Origin: JAYVSZ01 sp043774925
GTDB lineage: Bacteria > Pseudomonadota > Gammaproteobacteria > Burkholderiales > Methylophilaceae
Direction: 5' to 3'
DNA length: 46,942 bases
Assembly: GCA_043774925.1 (NCBI GenBank)
Contig: JAYVSZ010000050.1
Location: 1-46,942 of the forward strand
Shown: positions 1-7,480 of the stretch, piece after piece
Numbering within the stretch: position 1 is the first letter of the stretch
Layout: each line of letters opens with the position of its first letter
Notes under the pieces: generated by a model
What the model saw: the letters and a program-made list of their open reading frames with translations, nothing else
Database searches by the model: none
Told to the model about the DNA's origin: nothing
Position numbers and translations under genes: made by a program

Positions 1-1015
1 TGTCATTGCGCAACTCGTCCAGGGTGTAACCCACAGCAAGTTTGGCTGCGACCTTGGCAATTGGAAAGCCGGTGGCTTTGGATGCCAGCGCCGATGACCG
101 CGACACGCGCGGGTTCATTTCAATCACCACCATGCGGCCATCGGCCGGGTTGATGGAGAACTGCACGTTGGAGCCACCGGTGTCCACTCCGATTTCACGT
201 AGCACCGCCAGCGATGCATTGCGCAGAACCTGGTATTCCTTGTCTGTCAGCGTCTGCGCCGGGGCCACCGTGATCGAGTCACCGGTGTGCACACCCATCG
301 GGTCCAGGTTTTCAATGGAACAGACGATGATGCAGTTGTCCGCCTTGTCGCGCACCACTTCCATCTCGTACTCTTTCCAACCGAGCATAGATTCTTCAAT
401 CAACAACTCTTTGGTCGGCGAGGCATCTAAACCACGCTCGCAAATTTCGACGAATTCTTCTTTGTTGTAAGCAATGCCGCCGCCGCTGCCGCCCATGGTA
501 AACGAAGGGCGAATAATCGCCGGGTAACCAATCGCGCCCTGCACTTGCAGCGCCTCTTCCATGCTGTGCGCAATGGCCGAGCGCGCTGAACCCAAGCCAA
601 TTTTGGTCATCGCTTCTTTGAATTTTTGTCTATCTTCGGCCTTGTCAATCGCTTCTTTTGAGGCGCCAATCAACTCAACATTATATTTGGCCAATACGCC
701 ATGCTTATCCAAATCTAGCGCGCAGTTAAGTGCAGTCTGCCCGCCCATGGTGGGTAGCAAAGCATCTGGTTTTTCTTTGGCAATGATTTTTTCGACGACT
801 TGCCATGTAATCGGCTCGATATAAGTCGCATCGGCCATTTCTGGGTCGGTCATAATCGTGGCTGGGTTCGAATTCACCAAAATCACACGATAGCCTTCTT
901 CACGCAAGGCTTTACAAGCTTGAGCGCCCGAGTAATCGAACTCACAGGCTTGGCCGATGACGATTGGGCCAGCGCCAATAATCAGAATAGACTTAATATC
1001 GGTACGCTTGGCCAT
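1..1015 (-). CDS. carB: Carbamoyl-phosphate synthase large subunit, N-terminal part (cut by window edge)
   Basis: The minus strand encodes about 338 residues of the ATP-grasp large subunit, which makes carbamoyl phosphate from bicarbonate, ATP and ammonia delivered by CarA, for pyrimidine and arginine synthesis. The protein opens with MAKRTDIKSILIIGAGPIVI, the standard CarB N-terminus, and continues with the biotin-carboxylase-like fold (SNPATIMTDPEMADATY, MGGQTALN, RPSFTMGGSGGG, IEMNPRVSRSSALASKATG). CarB is normally about 1,070 residues, so roughly two thirds lie beyond position 1. Its ATG overlaps the carA stop by one base (TAATG), indicating translational coupling in a carAB operon. Identification is firm; only the missing C-terminus cannot be judged. 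Confidence 0.96.
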   Translation of the reverse strand, partial: MAKRTDIKSILIIGAGPIVIGQACEFDYSGAQACKALREEGYRVILVNSNPATIMTDPEMADATYIEPITWQVVEKIIAKEKPDALLPTMGGQTALNCALDLDKHGVLAKYNVELIGASKEAIDKAEDRQKFKEAMTKIGLGSARSAIAHSMEEALQVQGAIGYPAIIRPSFTMGGSGGGIAYNKEEFVEICERGLDASPTKELLIEESMLGWKEYEMEVVRDKADNCIIVCSIENLDPMGVHTGDSITVAPAQTLTDKEYQVLRNASLAVLREIGVDTGGSNVQFSINPADGRMVVIEMNPRVSRSSALASKATGFPIAKVAAKLAVGYTLDELRND

Positions 1016-2193
1016 TAACTTGTCTTTCTTTGCTGCATCATTTCAATAAATTTGTCGAACAAATAGCTCATTTCGTGTGGCCCTGGGCTGGCTTCAGGGT
1101 GACCTTGAAAGCTGAACGCGGGCTTGTCGGTGCGCGCGATGCCTTGCAAACTGCCGTCAAATAATGAGACATGCGTTACTTTCACATTTTTTGGCAAAGT
1201 ATTCACATCTGCCGCAAAACCGTGGTTTTGGCTGGTAATGTAAACGCGCTTGGTTTCTACATCTTGCACGGGATGGTTCGCGCCGTGATGGCCGAACTTC
1301 ATTTTCATGGTTTTGGCGCCGCTGGCAAGTGCCAGCAATTGATGCCCAAGGCAAATGCCAAACGTTGGAACACCAGTGTCCACAAGGGTTTTGATGGCGT
1401 GAATCGCATAATCGCAAGGCTCTGGGTCGCCCGGGCCGTTGGATAAAAACACACCATCAGGTTTGTATTTTAGCGCCTCTTCTGCCGTGGCTTGCGCAGG
1501 CAACACAGTGACTTTGCAGCCGCGCGAAACCAGCATGCGCAAAATATTGCGCTTAACGCCGTAATCGAAGGCGACGACGTGATATCTTTGCGCTAGCGCG
1601 TCAACGTGAAATTTTGCATTTTCTGGTTTAGAAAAACCTTTGCCCAAAGCCCATTCGCCTTCTGTAAATTCGTAGGCAGTTTTGCACGAAACCACTTTAG
1701 CTAAATCCATACCGCTTAGGCCTGGAAAGGCTTGCGCGTATTTGTGCGCTAGGGTTTCATCAATCTCGCCCGCCATCATGCAGCCCGCTTGCGCACCCTT
1801 TTCGCGCAAAATTCGTGTGAGTTTGCGCGTATCAATATCGGCAATCGCCACAATATGATTGGCGCGTAAGTAATCTGATAAATTTTGCGTAGAACGGAAA
1901 TTGCTCTCTAATAGCGGCAAATCGCGAATGATTAAACCGCTTGCATAAACCTTGCCCGATTCCACATCCTCAACATTGCTGCCTGTGTTGCCAATGTGCG
2001 GGTAGGTGAGCGTGACGATTTGCTGGGTGTAAGATGGGTCGGTGAGGATTTCTTGGTAGCCAGTCATGGCAGTATTAAATACCACCTCGCCAACGGTGTG
2101 GCCTAAAGCGCCAATGGCAATGCCATGAAAAACAGTTCCGTCTGCTAACACTAACAACGCCGGAACCGTTTTTGACACCGCTGTTTTTGACAC
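1015..2193 (-). CDS. carA: Carbamoyl-phosphate synthase small (glutaminase) subunit
   Basis: This class I glutamine amidotransferase hydrolyses glutamine and passes ammonia to CarB. The N-terminal CarA domain includes LLVLADGTVFHG, FNTAMTGYQEILTDPSY and the C-terminal GATase domain carries the nucleophile in FGICLGHQLLALA and the catalytic His/Glu region FSFQGHPEASPGPHE. I choose the GTG at 2193 because AAGGAG lies about seven bases upstream; this gives 392 residues, near the usual 375-400. An upstream TTG in frame (2226) has no ribosome binding site. The first codons contain a tandem in-frame repeat (VSKTA-VSKTV), so a second GTG five codons later is also possible. It is followed directly by carB. 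Confidence 0.96.
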   Translation of the reverse strand: MSKTAVSKTVPALLVLADGTVFHGIAIGALGHTVGEVVFNTAMTGYQEILTDPSYTQQIVTLTYPHIGNTGSNVEDVESGKVYASGLIIRDLPLLESNFRSTQNLSDYLRANHIVAIADIDTRKLTRILREKGAQAGCMMAGEIDETLAHKYAQAFPGLSGMDLAKVVSCKTAYEFTEGEWALGKGFSKPENAKFHVDALAQRYHVVAFDYGVKRNILRMLVSRGCKVTVLPAQATAEEALKYKPDGVFLSNGPGDPEPCDYAIHAIKTLVDTGVPTFGICLGHQLLALASGAKTMKMKFGHHGANHPVQDVETKRVYITSQNHGFAADVNTLPKNVKVTHVSLFDGSLQGIARTDKPAFSFQGHPEASPGPHEMSYLFDKFIEMMQQRKTS

Positions 2194-2247
2194 CGTATAG
2201 CTCCTTATTTTTGATGCGACGCACAACTCGTGAATAGTAGATGTGCA

Positions 2248-2280
2248 AAACGGGAAAAGCTTTGTAGACTCTTCCCGTTT
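2248..2280 (-). terminator. Hairpin between diguanylate cyclase gene and carA
   Basis: A perfect 9-bp stem (AAACGGGAA pairing with TTCCCGTTT) with a 15-base loop lies between the minus-strand diguanylate cyclase gene (ends 2318) and the carA start. Read on the minus strand, the 3' arm runs into four T residues. It could end the upstream transcript or act as an attenuator in the carA leader; the short T-run leaves this open. Confidence 0.5.
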
Positions 2281-2317
2281 CAGAATTGACGAATTATAGC
2301 GGAGTGCGCTTAGTTTT

Positions 2318-3553
2318 TCAAGTTGCTAACTGTGAGTTACTCGCATTTTTTTGCAAAGAATCATTAGCAAAATGATAGCAATTTTTTCCACTGCGTTTAG
2401 ATTTATACAAAGCCACATCTGCCATGTGCAATAACTCGTCTTTAGTCGCATGCACTTCTGAATAAATGACAATACCTAAACTCGCAGTGACCTTCGCCTC
2501 GCCGCCAAATAAAGCAACAGGCGTGGCGACTACATCAATGATTTTTTGCGCCACAAGTGCTGCATTGGCAGCACTATCCACTCTAGGCAGCAACAAGGCG
2601 AATTCGTCACCAGAGAGCCTTGCTACGGTATCTTCGGTGCGGCATATCATAGAGAGTCTTTCTGCGATCACCACTAAAAGTCGATCGCCAGCCTGATGAC
2701 CCAAGGTATCATTTACCTTCTTAAATCCATCTAAATCCAAATAAATGAGCGTAAATTTTTCATTGGTGCGTCCAGCAGAAGTGATTAGACGACCCAGTCT
2801 ATCTTCAAATAAACGACGGTTTGGTATACGCGTTAAACTATCTTCATTAGACATCCTAAATAACTCTGCTTGCATCTCCAGCAAGCGGTTGCTTTGCTTT
2901 GCTTTAGTTTGCCACATAAAGCCGAAAAATGTGAGCAAACTTAAAAATCCAAGGGCGATCAATGTAGGCAGCGCTGCCGCACCCCATAGCGCTTGATACC
3001 AACCGCTCGCATCTACATCAAAACCCACAATCACAACAGACCCATCTGTAAGCGTATGAGGCACATAAGCGCTTTGCCAATCGCCATATTTATCTTTTGC
3101 TGGATTATCAACAGTCGTAATTTTTGTTTTAAATGCCGCACTCATCGGCTCAGTCACTTCTTCATATACAGTATTGGGCTCTATATAGAGCGGATTAGAT
3201 TGGGGCGCTGAATCAAGCATGAAAATTACTTGATTTTTTTCATTTTTCCGCATCAAATATATACTGCGGCATTTAGGTGTGACAAGGCATTGTTTTGCCA
3301 TTTCTACTCTGGTTTGGATATACATTAGTTTGGCATAGTCAGATTTCTCTGACTTCGACAAAGCCTCAGCCGCCTCCTCAATGCCCGCCCAATCTAGCGA
3401 AGCATCAATGGCTTCTATCTGTGCAGCAAGTTGCTGACGCATCTCCTGCTCTTTATTTTGCACTATAATGTAAACAGCGTATACACTAATAGCCGCCGCT
3501 ATTAGCAGCAAGCCTAAGGGTAAGTTCTTTTTGAAAAAAGTTAAAAGGTTCAT
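2318..3553 (-). CDS. Membrane-anchored diguanylate cyclase (GGDEF), copy 1
   Basis: The 411-residue protein should make cyclic di-GMP from two GTP. A transmembrane segment at about residues 11-31 and another near 188-215 enclose a periplasmic sensor region, followed by a cytoplasmic GGDEF domain. The active-site loop reads SGDEF, an accepted active variant, and an RTED inhibitory I-site lies five residues upstream, so product inhibition is likely. The sensor region has cysteines at 89 and 95 and a Cache-like pattern (YGDWQSAYVPH, then VVIVGFDVDASGW). It is a tandem paralogue of the gene at 3807-5006, with the same architecture and the cysteines at identical positions. No clear Shine-Dalgarno precedes the ATG. 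The sensed signal cannot be told from sequence. Confidence 0.9.
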   Translation of the reverse strand: MNLLTFFKKNLPLGLLLIAAAISVYAVYIIVQNKEQEMRQQLAAQIEAIDASLDWAGIEEAAEALSKSEKSDYAKLMYIQTRVEMAKQCLVTPKCRSIYLMRKNEKNQVIFMLDSAPQSNPLYIEPNTVYEEVTEPMSAAFKTKITTVDNPAKDKYGDWQSAYVPHTLTDGSVVIVGFDVDASGWYQALWGAAALPTLIALGFLSLLTFFGFMWQTKAKQSNRLLEMQAELFRMSNEDSLTRIPNRRLFEDRLGRLITSAGRTNEKFTLIYLDLDGFKKVNDTLGHQAGDRLLVVIAERLSMICRTEDTVARLSGDEFALLLPRVDSAANAALVAQKIIDVVATPVALFGGEAKVTASLGIVIYSEVHATKDELLHMADVALYKSKRSGKNCYHFANDSLQKNASNSQLAT

Positions 3554-3806
3554 AGGAGCTTTATAAGCAACTAATGTGCCAAAAAAATTATCCCCACCCC
3601 CTCCGAAACGGCCGCTAGGTCTTGCAAGCAGGGCTTTGGGGTTGCTTTAAAAAAAATTTTAAAGCAAGCGGCGGCGTCGAGTAAATGGCATTTATGCCGA
3701 AAAGTAAGAGGTGTTGATTGAAAAGTGAGCTACGCTTTTTGCGCGCGCATGCTGCGATTGTGCCAATTTTTTGCAGAAAATTTGCGCAACAATTGCGCCA
3801 AGAAAC
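3554..3806. other. Intergenic spacer between the two diguanylate cyclase genes
   Basis: This 253-base non-coding stretch separates the tandem paralogues. It holds a perfect AT-rich inverted repeat at 3642-3667 (TTGCTTTAAAA, four A, then TTTTAAAGCAA) and a short palindrome GGCATTTATGCC near 3686. The downstream (copy 1) gene probably has its own promoter here, but no convincing -35/-10 pair stands out. No gene is seen on either strand. Confidence 0.5.
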
Positions 3807-5006
3807 CTAATCGCTTGGTGAAAAGCGATAGCCGTTCGCGCCCGAGCGCTTGGCCACGTACATCGCCTCATCAGCAGCACGCGTCATCTCGTGTGCGGTC
3901 GTCCATTTGTCAGAATAAAACACAATGCCAATACTCACCGTTACTGTGAGCGATTGATTTTTTAGCACGATTGGCTTTGCCAGCGTATCAATGATTTTTT
4001 GGGCGATTTGCTCGGCGTCCACGCGGGTTGCGGTGTGCGGTAAAATCACTGCAAACTCATCGCCCGATAGCCGCGCCACAGTGTCTTCTTCACGCAAAGC
4101 GCCAACAAAACGCTCTGCGACAATCCGCAAAAGCTGGTCTCCAGCGTCGTGACCCAAGGTGTCATTGACGATTTTAAATTTATCCAAATCTAAGTAATAG
4201 ACGGCAAATTTTGGACTGCCGCGCTGGGTGCTTGCAATCAATTGCGTTAGTCTATCTTCATACAAGCGGCGATTTGGCAGTCCAGTGAGGCTGTCTTCGT
4301 GCGATTGCTTCATCAGCTGATGGTGCGATTGCTCAAGCGCCTCGTTTTGCACCGCCTTCATGCGCCAAAGCTTGGTGTAAAACAGCATCAAACCCAAAAA
4401 CACAAGTGTGGCCAGCCCTGGAATAATGGCCGATTTGCATAAAGCTTTATTCCAATCTTTGGCTTCAATATCAATACCAATCACCACCACAGATTGATCA
4501 GGAAGTACGTGTGGTACCAGCGCACTCACCCATGTGCCCCAGCGATCAGTCACTGGCCCGTCCGCCGCGATTTTGTGTGTGTCAAATACCTCGTGCGTAA
4601 TCGGGCTGGCTTCTGTGTATATTGTACCTGGCACAATATAAAGCTCACTGCCTTTCGCATCGGAGTCAATTAAAAAAGAGATTTGCTTTTTTTCGTTTTG
4701 GCGCATCAAATAAACCGCGCGGCAACCCGCATAAACCGAGCAAATCTTATCAATACGCGCTCTGTGCAGGGCCAACTCTGGCGTTTCTCTGATGGCGTTA
4801 TCTGCACTTTGATTGACGAGAATATTGTCATACATACTGCTCCAGCCAAGCGCAAGATCAATTGATTGTGCTTGCGTAAGCAGTGCTAGGCGCATTTCCA
4901 TATCTTTATTGTGCACCATCAAGCCAATAGAAGCCGCGCCCACCAAAATGCCTAGCAGCATTAAAAGCAGGTGAAGATTTTTTTTACATTGTTGAAGTAG
5001 CTGCAA
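3807..5006 (-). CDS. Membrane-anchored diguanylate cyclase (GGDEF), copy 2
   Basis: The 399-residue protein has an N-terminal membrane segment (about 11-31), a periplasmic sensor, a second membrane segment near 190-212 and a GGDEF domain with SGDEF and an REED I-site five residues before it. The start is a TTG, 21 bases after the dapB stop. It is supported because from this codon the protein aligns without gaps to the start of copy 1 (MQLLQQCKKNL against MNLLTFFKKNL), with cysteines again at residues 89 and 95; the next in-frame ATG would remove half of the first membrane helix. The close spacing suggests cotranscription with dapB. The sensor half has diverged more than the catalytic half, which suggests different signals. 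Confidence 0.88.
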   Translation of the reverse strand: MQLLQQCKKNLHLLLMLLGILVGAASIGLMVHNKDMEMRLALLTQAQSIDLALGWSSMYDNILVNQSADNAIRETPELALHRARIDKICSVYAGCRAVYLMRQNEKKQISFLIDSDAKGSELYIVPGTIYTEASPITHEVFDTHKIAADGPVTDRWGTWVSALVPHVLPDQSVVVIGIDIEAKDWNKALCKSAIIPGLATLVFLGLMLFYTKLWRMKAVQNEALEQSHHQLMKQSHEDSLTGLPNRRLYEDRLTQLIASTQRGSPKFAVYYLDLDKFKIVNDTLGHDAGDQLLRIVAERFVGALREEDTVARLSGDEFAVILPHTATRVDAEQIAQKIIDTLAKPIVLKNQSLTVTVSIGIVFYSDKWTTAHEMTRAADEAMYVAKRSGANGYRFSPSD

Positions 5007-5027
5007 GTGAGTGTTTACAACGCCCTG

Positions 5028-5849
5028 TTATTTATCCAAGCCTAGCACATCGCGCATATCAAATAAACCTTTGTTTTTATTGCTTAAAAACTTTGCTGCG
5101 CGCAGCGCGCCCAGCGCAAATGTGGCGCGACTGCTGGCTTTGTGCGCAATCTCCACGCGTTCGCCAATACCGGCGAACACTACTGAGTGATCGCCCACCA
5201 CATCGCCACCACGCATGGTAGCAAAGCCAATCGTGCCCGCTACGCGCTCACCAGTCACACCTTCACGCGCGTACACGGCGCAATCTTTTAACTCTTTGCC
5301 TAAGCCTTTAGCTGCCGCCTCACCCAAGCGCAGCGCGGTTCCAGACGGCGCATCCACTTTATGGCGATGGTGCATTTCCAACACTTCCACGTCATAACCA
5401 TCGCCCAAAGTCTTGGCCGCTTGCTCAACCAAATTAATCAACATGGTCACGCCCACGCTCATATTGGGCGCAAAAACAATGCCGATTTTTTGTGAAGCTG
5501 TTTCAATTTTAGCTTTTTGCTCAACGGTAAAGCCTGTCGTGCCAATCACATGCTTTACGCCCGCTTGTTGGCAAGCTTCTAAATACTGCAAACTCGCTTC
5601 AGGGCGGGTAAAATCAATCAACACATCTGCGCCTTGCAAGGTTTCAGCCGCATTACTGCTAATGTAAACCCCTGTATTTTTACCAAACATTTCGCCCGCA
5701 TCACGGCCAATCTGTGGGCTTGCTATTCCATTGCTTTCTGCGCGATCTAGCGCGCCATATAGCTGCAAGGAGTCGTCCGCAAAAACGCCCTCAAGCAAGG
5801 CTTGCCCCATGCGGCCAGAAACGCCTGTAATCACTATTTTTGTTTTCAT
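5028..5849 (-). CDS. dapB: 4-hydroxy-tetrahydrodipicolinate reductase
   Basis: DapB reduces hydroxytetrahydrodipicolinate with NAD(P)H in lysine and meso-diaminopimelate synthesis in the cytoplasm. The Rossmann motif GVSGRMGQALLEG is at the N-terminus, the family signature EMHHRHKVDAPSGTALRLGE supplies the catalytic His and Lys, and GTTGFT plus FAPNMSVGVTMLINL are also present. At 273 residues it is full length. Its place just downstream of bamE and upstream of carAB matches the usual betaproteobacterial order, except that two diguanylate cyclase genes lie between dapB and carA here. Confidence 0.97.
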   Translation of the reverse strand: MKTKIVITGVSGRMGQALLEGVFADDSLQLYGALDRAESNGIASPQIGRDAGEMFGKNTGVYISSNAAETLQGADVLIDFTRPEASLQYLEACQQAGVKHVIGTTGFTVEQKAKIETASQKIGIVFAPNMSVGVTMLINLVEQAAKTLGDGYDVEVLEMHHRHKVDAPSGTALRLGEAAAKGLGKELKDCAVYAREGVTGERVAGTIGFATMRGGDVVGDHSVVFAGIGERVEIAHKASSRATFALGALRAAKFLSNKNKGLFDMRDVLGLDK

Positions 5850-5919
5850 GCTTTTACCTCAACCCCAATCTTTTAGTTACCACGTAACATCGCTTCGCGA
5901 TGATTAGTGTCCACTGAAA

Positions 5920-5951
5920 GATTGGCTTTTAGCTATCGCTAAAACCCAATC
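5920..5951 (-). terminator. Hairpin containing the bamE stop codon
   Basis: GATTGGCTTTTAGC pairs with GCTAAAACCCAATC over 14 positions with one mismatch around a TATC loop. The bamE stop codon lies inside the stem, and on the minus strand the structure is followed by only TTTC. It looks like a weak terminator or RNA-stability element between bamE and dapB rather than a full stop. A second small hairpin (CATCGC-TTC-GCGATG) lies near 5888-5902. Confidence 0.45.
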
Positions 5952-6907
5952 TTTTCAAGCATGCGGTCAAAAAAGCCTGGCTCGGTTTCTGCTGGTAAAG
6001 GCTCTTCCACTGTTTTCTTAGGCTTAACTACCTTCTCCGCTGCGGGTTCTGCCGCAATTGGCGCAGCCGCTTGCTCCAGCTGTTTCGGGTCTAGCGTTCT
6101 ATCCAATCTAAATATCTTTTTGTCGTCTGACTTGATAGCAGGCGCTGGCTGCACAGCCTTGATTGGTGCGGGTGCTGGCGATGTTGCTTTTGGCACTTCC
6201 ACCGCTTTCGCTGGCGCTGGTTTTGGCGCAACTGGCTTCACTGGCTCAACTTTTACTGGCGCAGGCGCTGGCTCGACACTAGGCAATTCGATTGGCGTAG
6301 TTTTTACCTGCGGCATGACAACTGCAGGCGTGCCAAGCTCAATCGGCACGGCTAAAATAGATGGCGCATCTTCTACAGCAGGCGCATCGGGGCTGGCTGC
6401 GGCGGCTTCTGGCAGCACCGCTTTTGGCGCTTCCACTGGTTTAGTCACAGCGCTTTCGTCTTTTTTCCAAAATTTTAATTTTTCCGTCCAACTCTTATTG
6501 TCTGATTTTTTTGCTGGCGCTACGGGTGATTTTGAATAGGTCGGTCCGCCAGTATCCGCGCCCGCCGTGCCTTGCGGCACCACATCGCCGCGCACTTTAG
6601 TGAGCAAATCTTTTTCAAAATCCAAAATCACGCGACGTTGCTCTATCACCTTGCCCGCTTGGCGCATTTGGTAAAAATAATCCCAGCGATCTTTATGGAA
6701 GCTATCCACAATCAGCGGCGTGCCCATAATGTAGCGCACTTGCGATTTTGTCATGCCCGGCTTGAGCTGCAGCAGCATTTTTGAGGTGACGACGTTACCC
6801 TGCTGAATGTCCATTTTAAAGGGCTTAATCATGGGCACGCTAGAGCCACAGCCAGTCAGGCCGCCAATAGCAAGGGAAGTAATTAACAATATTAATAAAT
6901 AGCGCAT
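5939..6907 (-). CDS. bamE: BamE outer-membrane assembly lipoprotein with long C-terminal extension
   Basis: The first 110 or so residues are BamE (SmpA/OmlA), a lipoprotein of the BAM complex that inserts beta-barrels in the outer membrane. A lipoprotein signal ends in LTGC (Cys20), followed by family motifs (LKPGMTKSQVRYIMGTPL, then DRWDYFYQ). I use the ATG at 6907, since the only upstream in-frame start is a TTG at 6931. The protein is 322 residues, while BamE is usually about 110-180: the rest is a low-complexity Pro/Ala/Lys/Val tail ending in the conserved-looking GFFDRMLEKIGF. The tail may span the periplasm or bind peptidoglycan, but that is inference. The gene is divergent from fur and upstream of dapB. 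Confidence 0.92.
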   Translation of the reverse strand: MRYLLILLITSLAIGGLTGCGSSVPMIKPFKMDIQQGNVVTSKMLLQLKPGMTKSQVRYIMGTPLIVDSFHKDRWDYFYQMRQAGKVIEQRRVILDFEKDLLTKVRGDVVPQGTAGADTGGPTYSKSPVAPAKKSDNKSWTEKLKFWKKDESAVTKPVEAPKAVLPEAAAASPDAPAVEDAPSILAVPIELGTPAVVMPQVKTTPIELPSVEPAPAPVKVEPVKPVAPKPAPAKAVEVPKATSPAPAPIKAVQPAPAIKSDDKKIFRLDRTLDPKQLEQAAAPIAAEPAAEKVVKPKKTVEEPLPAETEPGFFDRMLEKIGF

Positions 6908-6948
6908 AAGTTTTGTGTGAAATAAAGACAACTAACTGAATTGGCGTT

Positions 6949-6957
6949 AATATACCA
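6949..6957 (-). promoter_or_regulatory. Possible extended -10 promoter for bamE
   Basis: On the minus strand TGGTATATT (TG plus TATATT) lies about 40 bases before the bamE start in the 96-base divergent region with fur. The -35 position (TTTTAG) is poor, which fits an extended -10 promoter. I see no convincing Fur box between the two genes. Confidence 0.35.
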
Positions 6958-7003
6958 CGATGGAAGTAAGCCTAAAACCACAAATATTACTTGAGGGCAA
7001 ATT

Positions 7004-7429
7004 ATGCACGATCAAAAAGGGTTAAGAAACGCTGGACTTAAGGCAACATTGCCTAGGCTCAAGATTTTAGAACTGTTTGGCAATAGCAAAGAGCGCCATT
7101 TATCGGCCGAGGATGTCTATAGAGTTTTGCTCACCACAGGCGAAGATGTTGGCTTGGCAACAGTTTACCGCGTGCTCACACAATTTGAAGAGGCGGGTTT
7201 GCTGGAACGCCACCATTTTGAAAGTGGCAAAGCAGTGTTCGAGCTGAATGAAGGCTCACATCACGACCATATTGTGTGCGTAAAATGCGGCCGCGTAGAA
7301 GAATTTTACGACGCAGAAATTGAAAAGCGCCAAGAAGAGGCCGCGGAATCGCGTGGCTTTACCATGCAAGAGCACTCGCTGATGATTTACGGCGTTTGCA
7401 CAAAACAACCGTGCGGACCCAAAAAATAG
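7004..7429 (+). CDS. fur: Ferric uptake regulator
   Basis: This 141-residue metal-dependent repressor controls iron-responsive genes. The winged-helix half contains GLKATLPRLKILELF and DVGLATVYRVLTQFEEAGLL; the dimerisation half holds the metal-binding HHDHIVCVKCG and a second cysteine pair in CTKQPC. Length and motifs are typical. It is divergent from bamE, a very common betaproteobacterial arrangement, and sits 51 bases before an M48 protease gene. Confidence 0.96.
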   Translation: MHDQKGLRNAGLKATLPRLKILELFGNSKERHLSAEDVYRVLLTTGEDVGLATVYRVLTQFEEAGLLERHHFESGKAVFELNEGSHHDHIVCVKCGRVEEFYDAEIEKRQEEAAESRGFTMQEHSLMIYGVCTKQPCGPKK

Positions 7430-7480
7430 CTGAGTAAAAAACGTGCTAATAATAAAAATTAAGTGAGTTAGGAGCTAATC

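Noticed and set aside
3725..3949. Plus-strand open frame overlapping the end of diguanylate cyclase copy 2
   Set aside because: It runs opposite a well-supported gene, has an Arg/Ser/Gln-rich composition typical of an antisense frame and no RBS.
5961..6539. Long plus-strand open frame (about 190 codons) opposite bamE
   Set aside because: It is the mirror of the Pro/Ala-rich bamE tail (Gly/Ala/Ser repeats) and has no recognisable domain or RBS.
6908..7003. Fur box for autoregulation between bamE and fur
   Set aside because: No GATAATGAT-type repeats are visible in this region.
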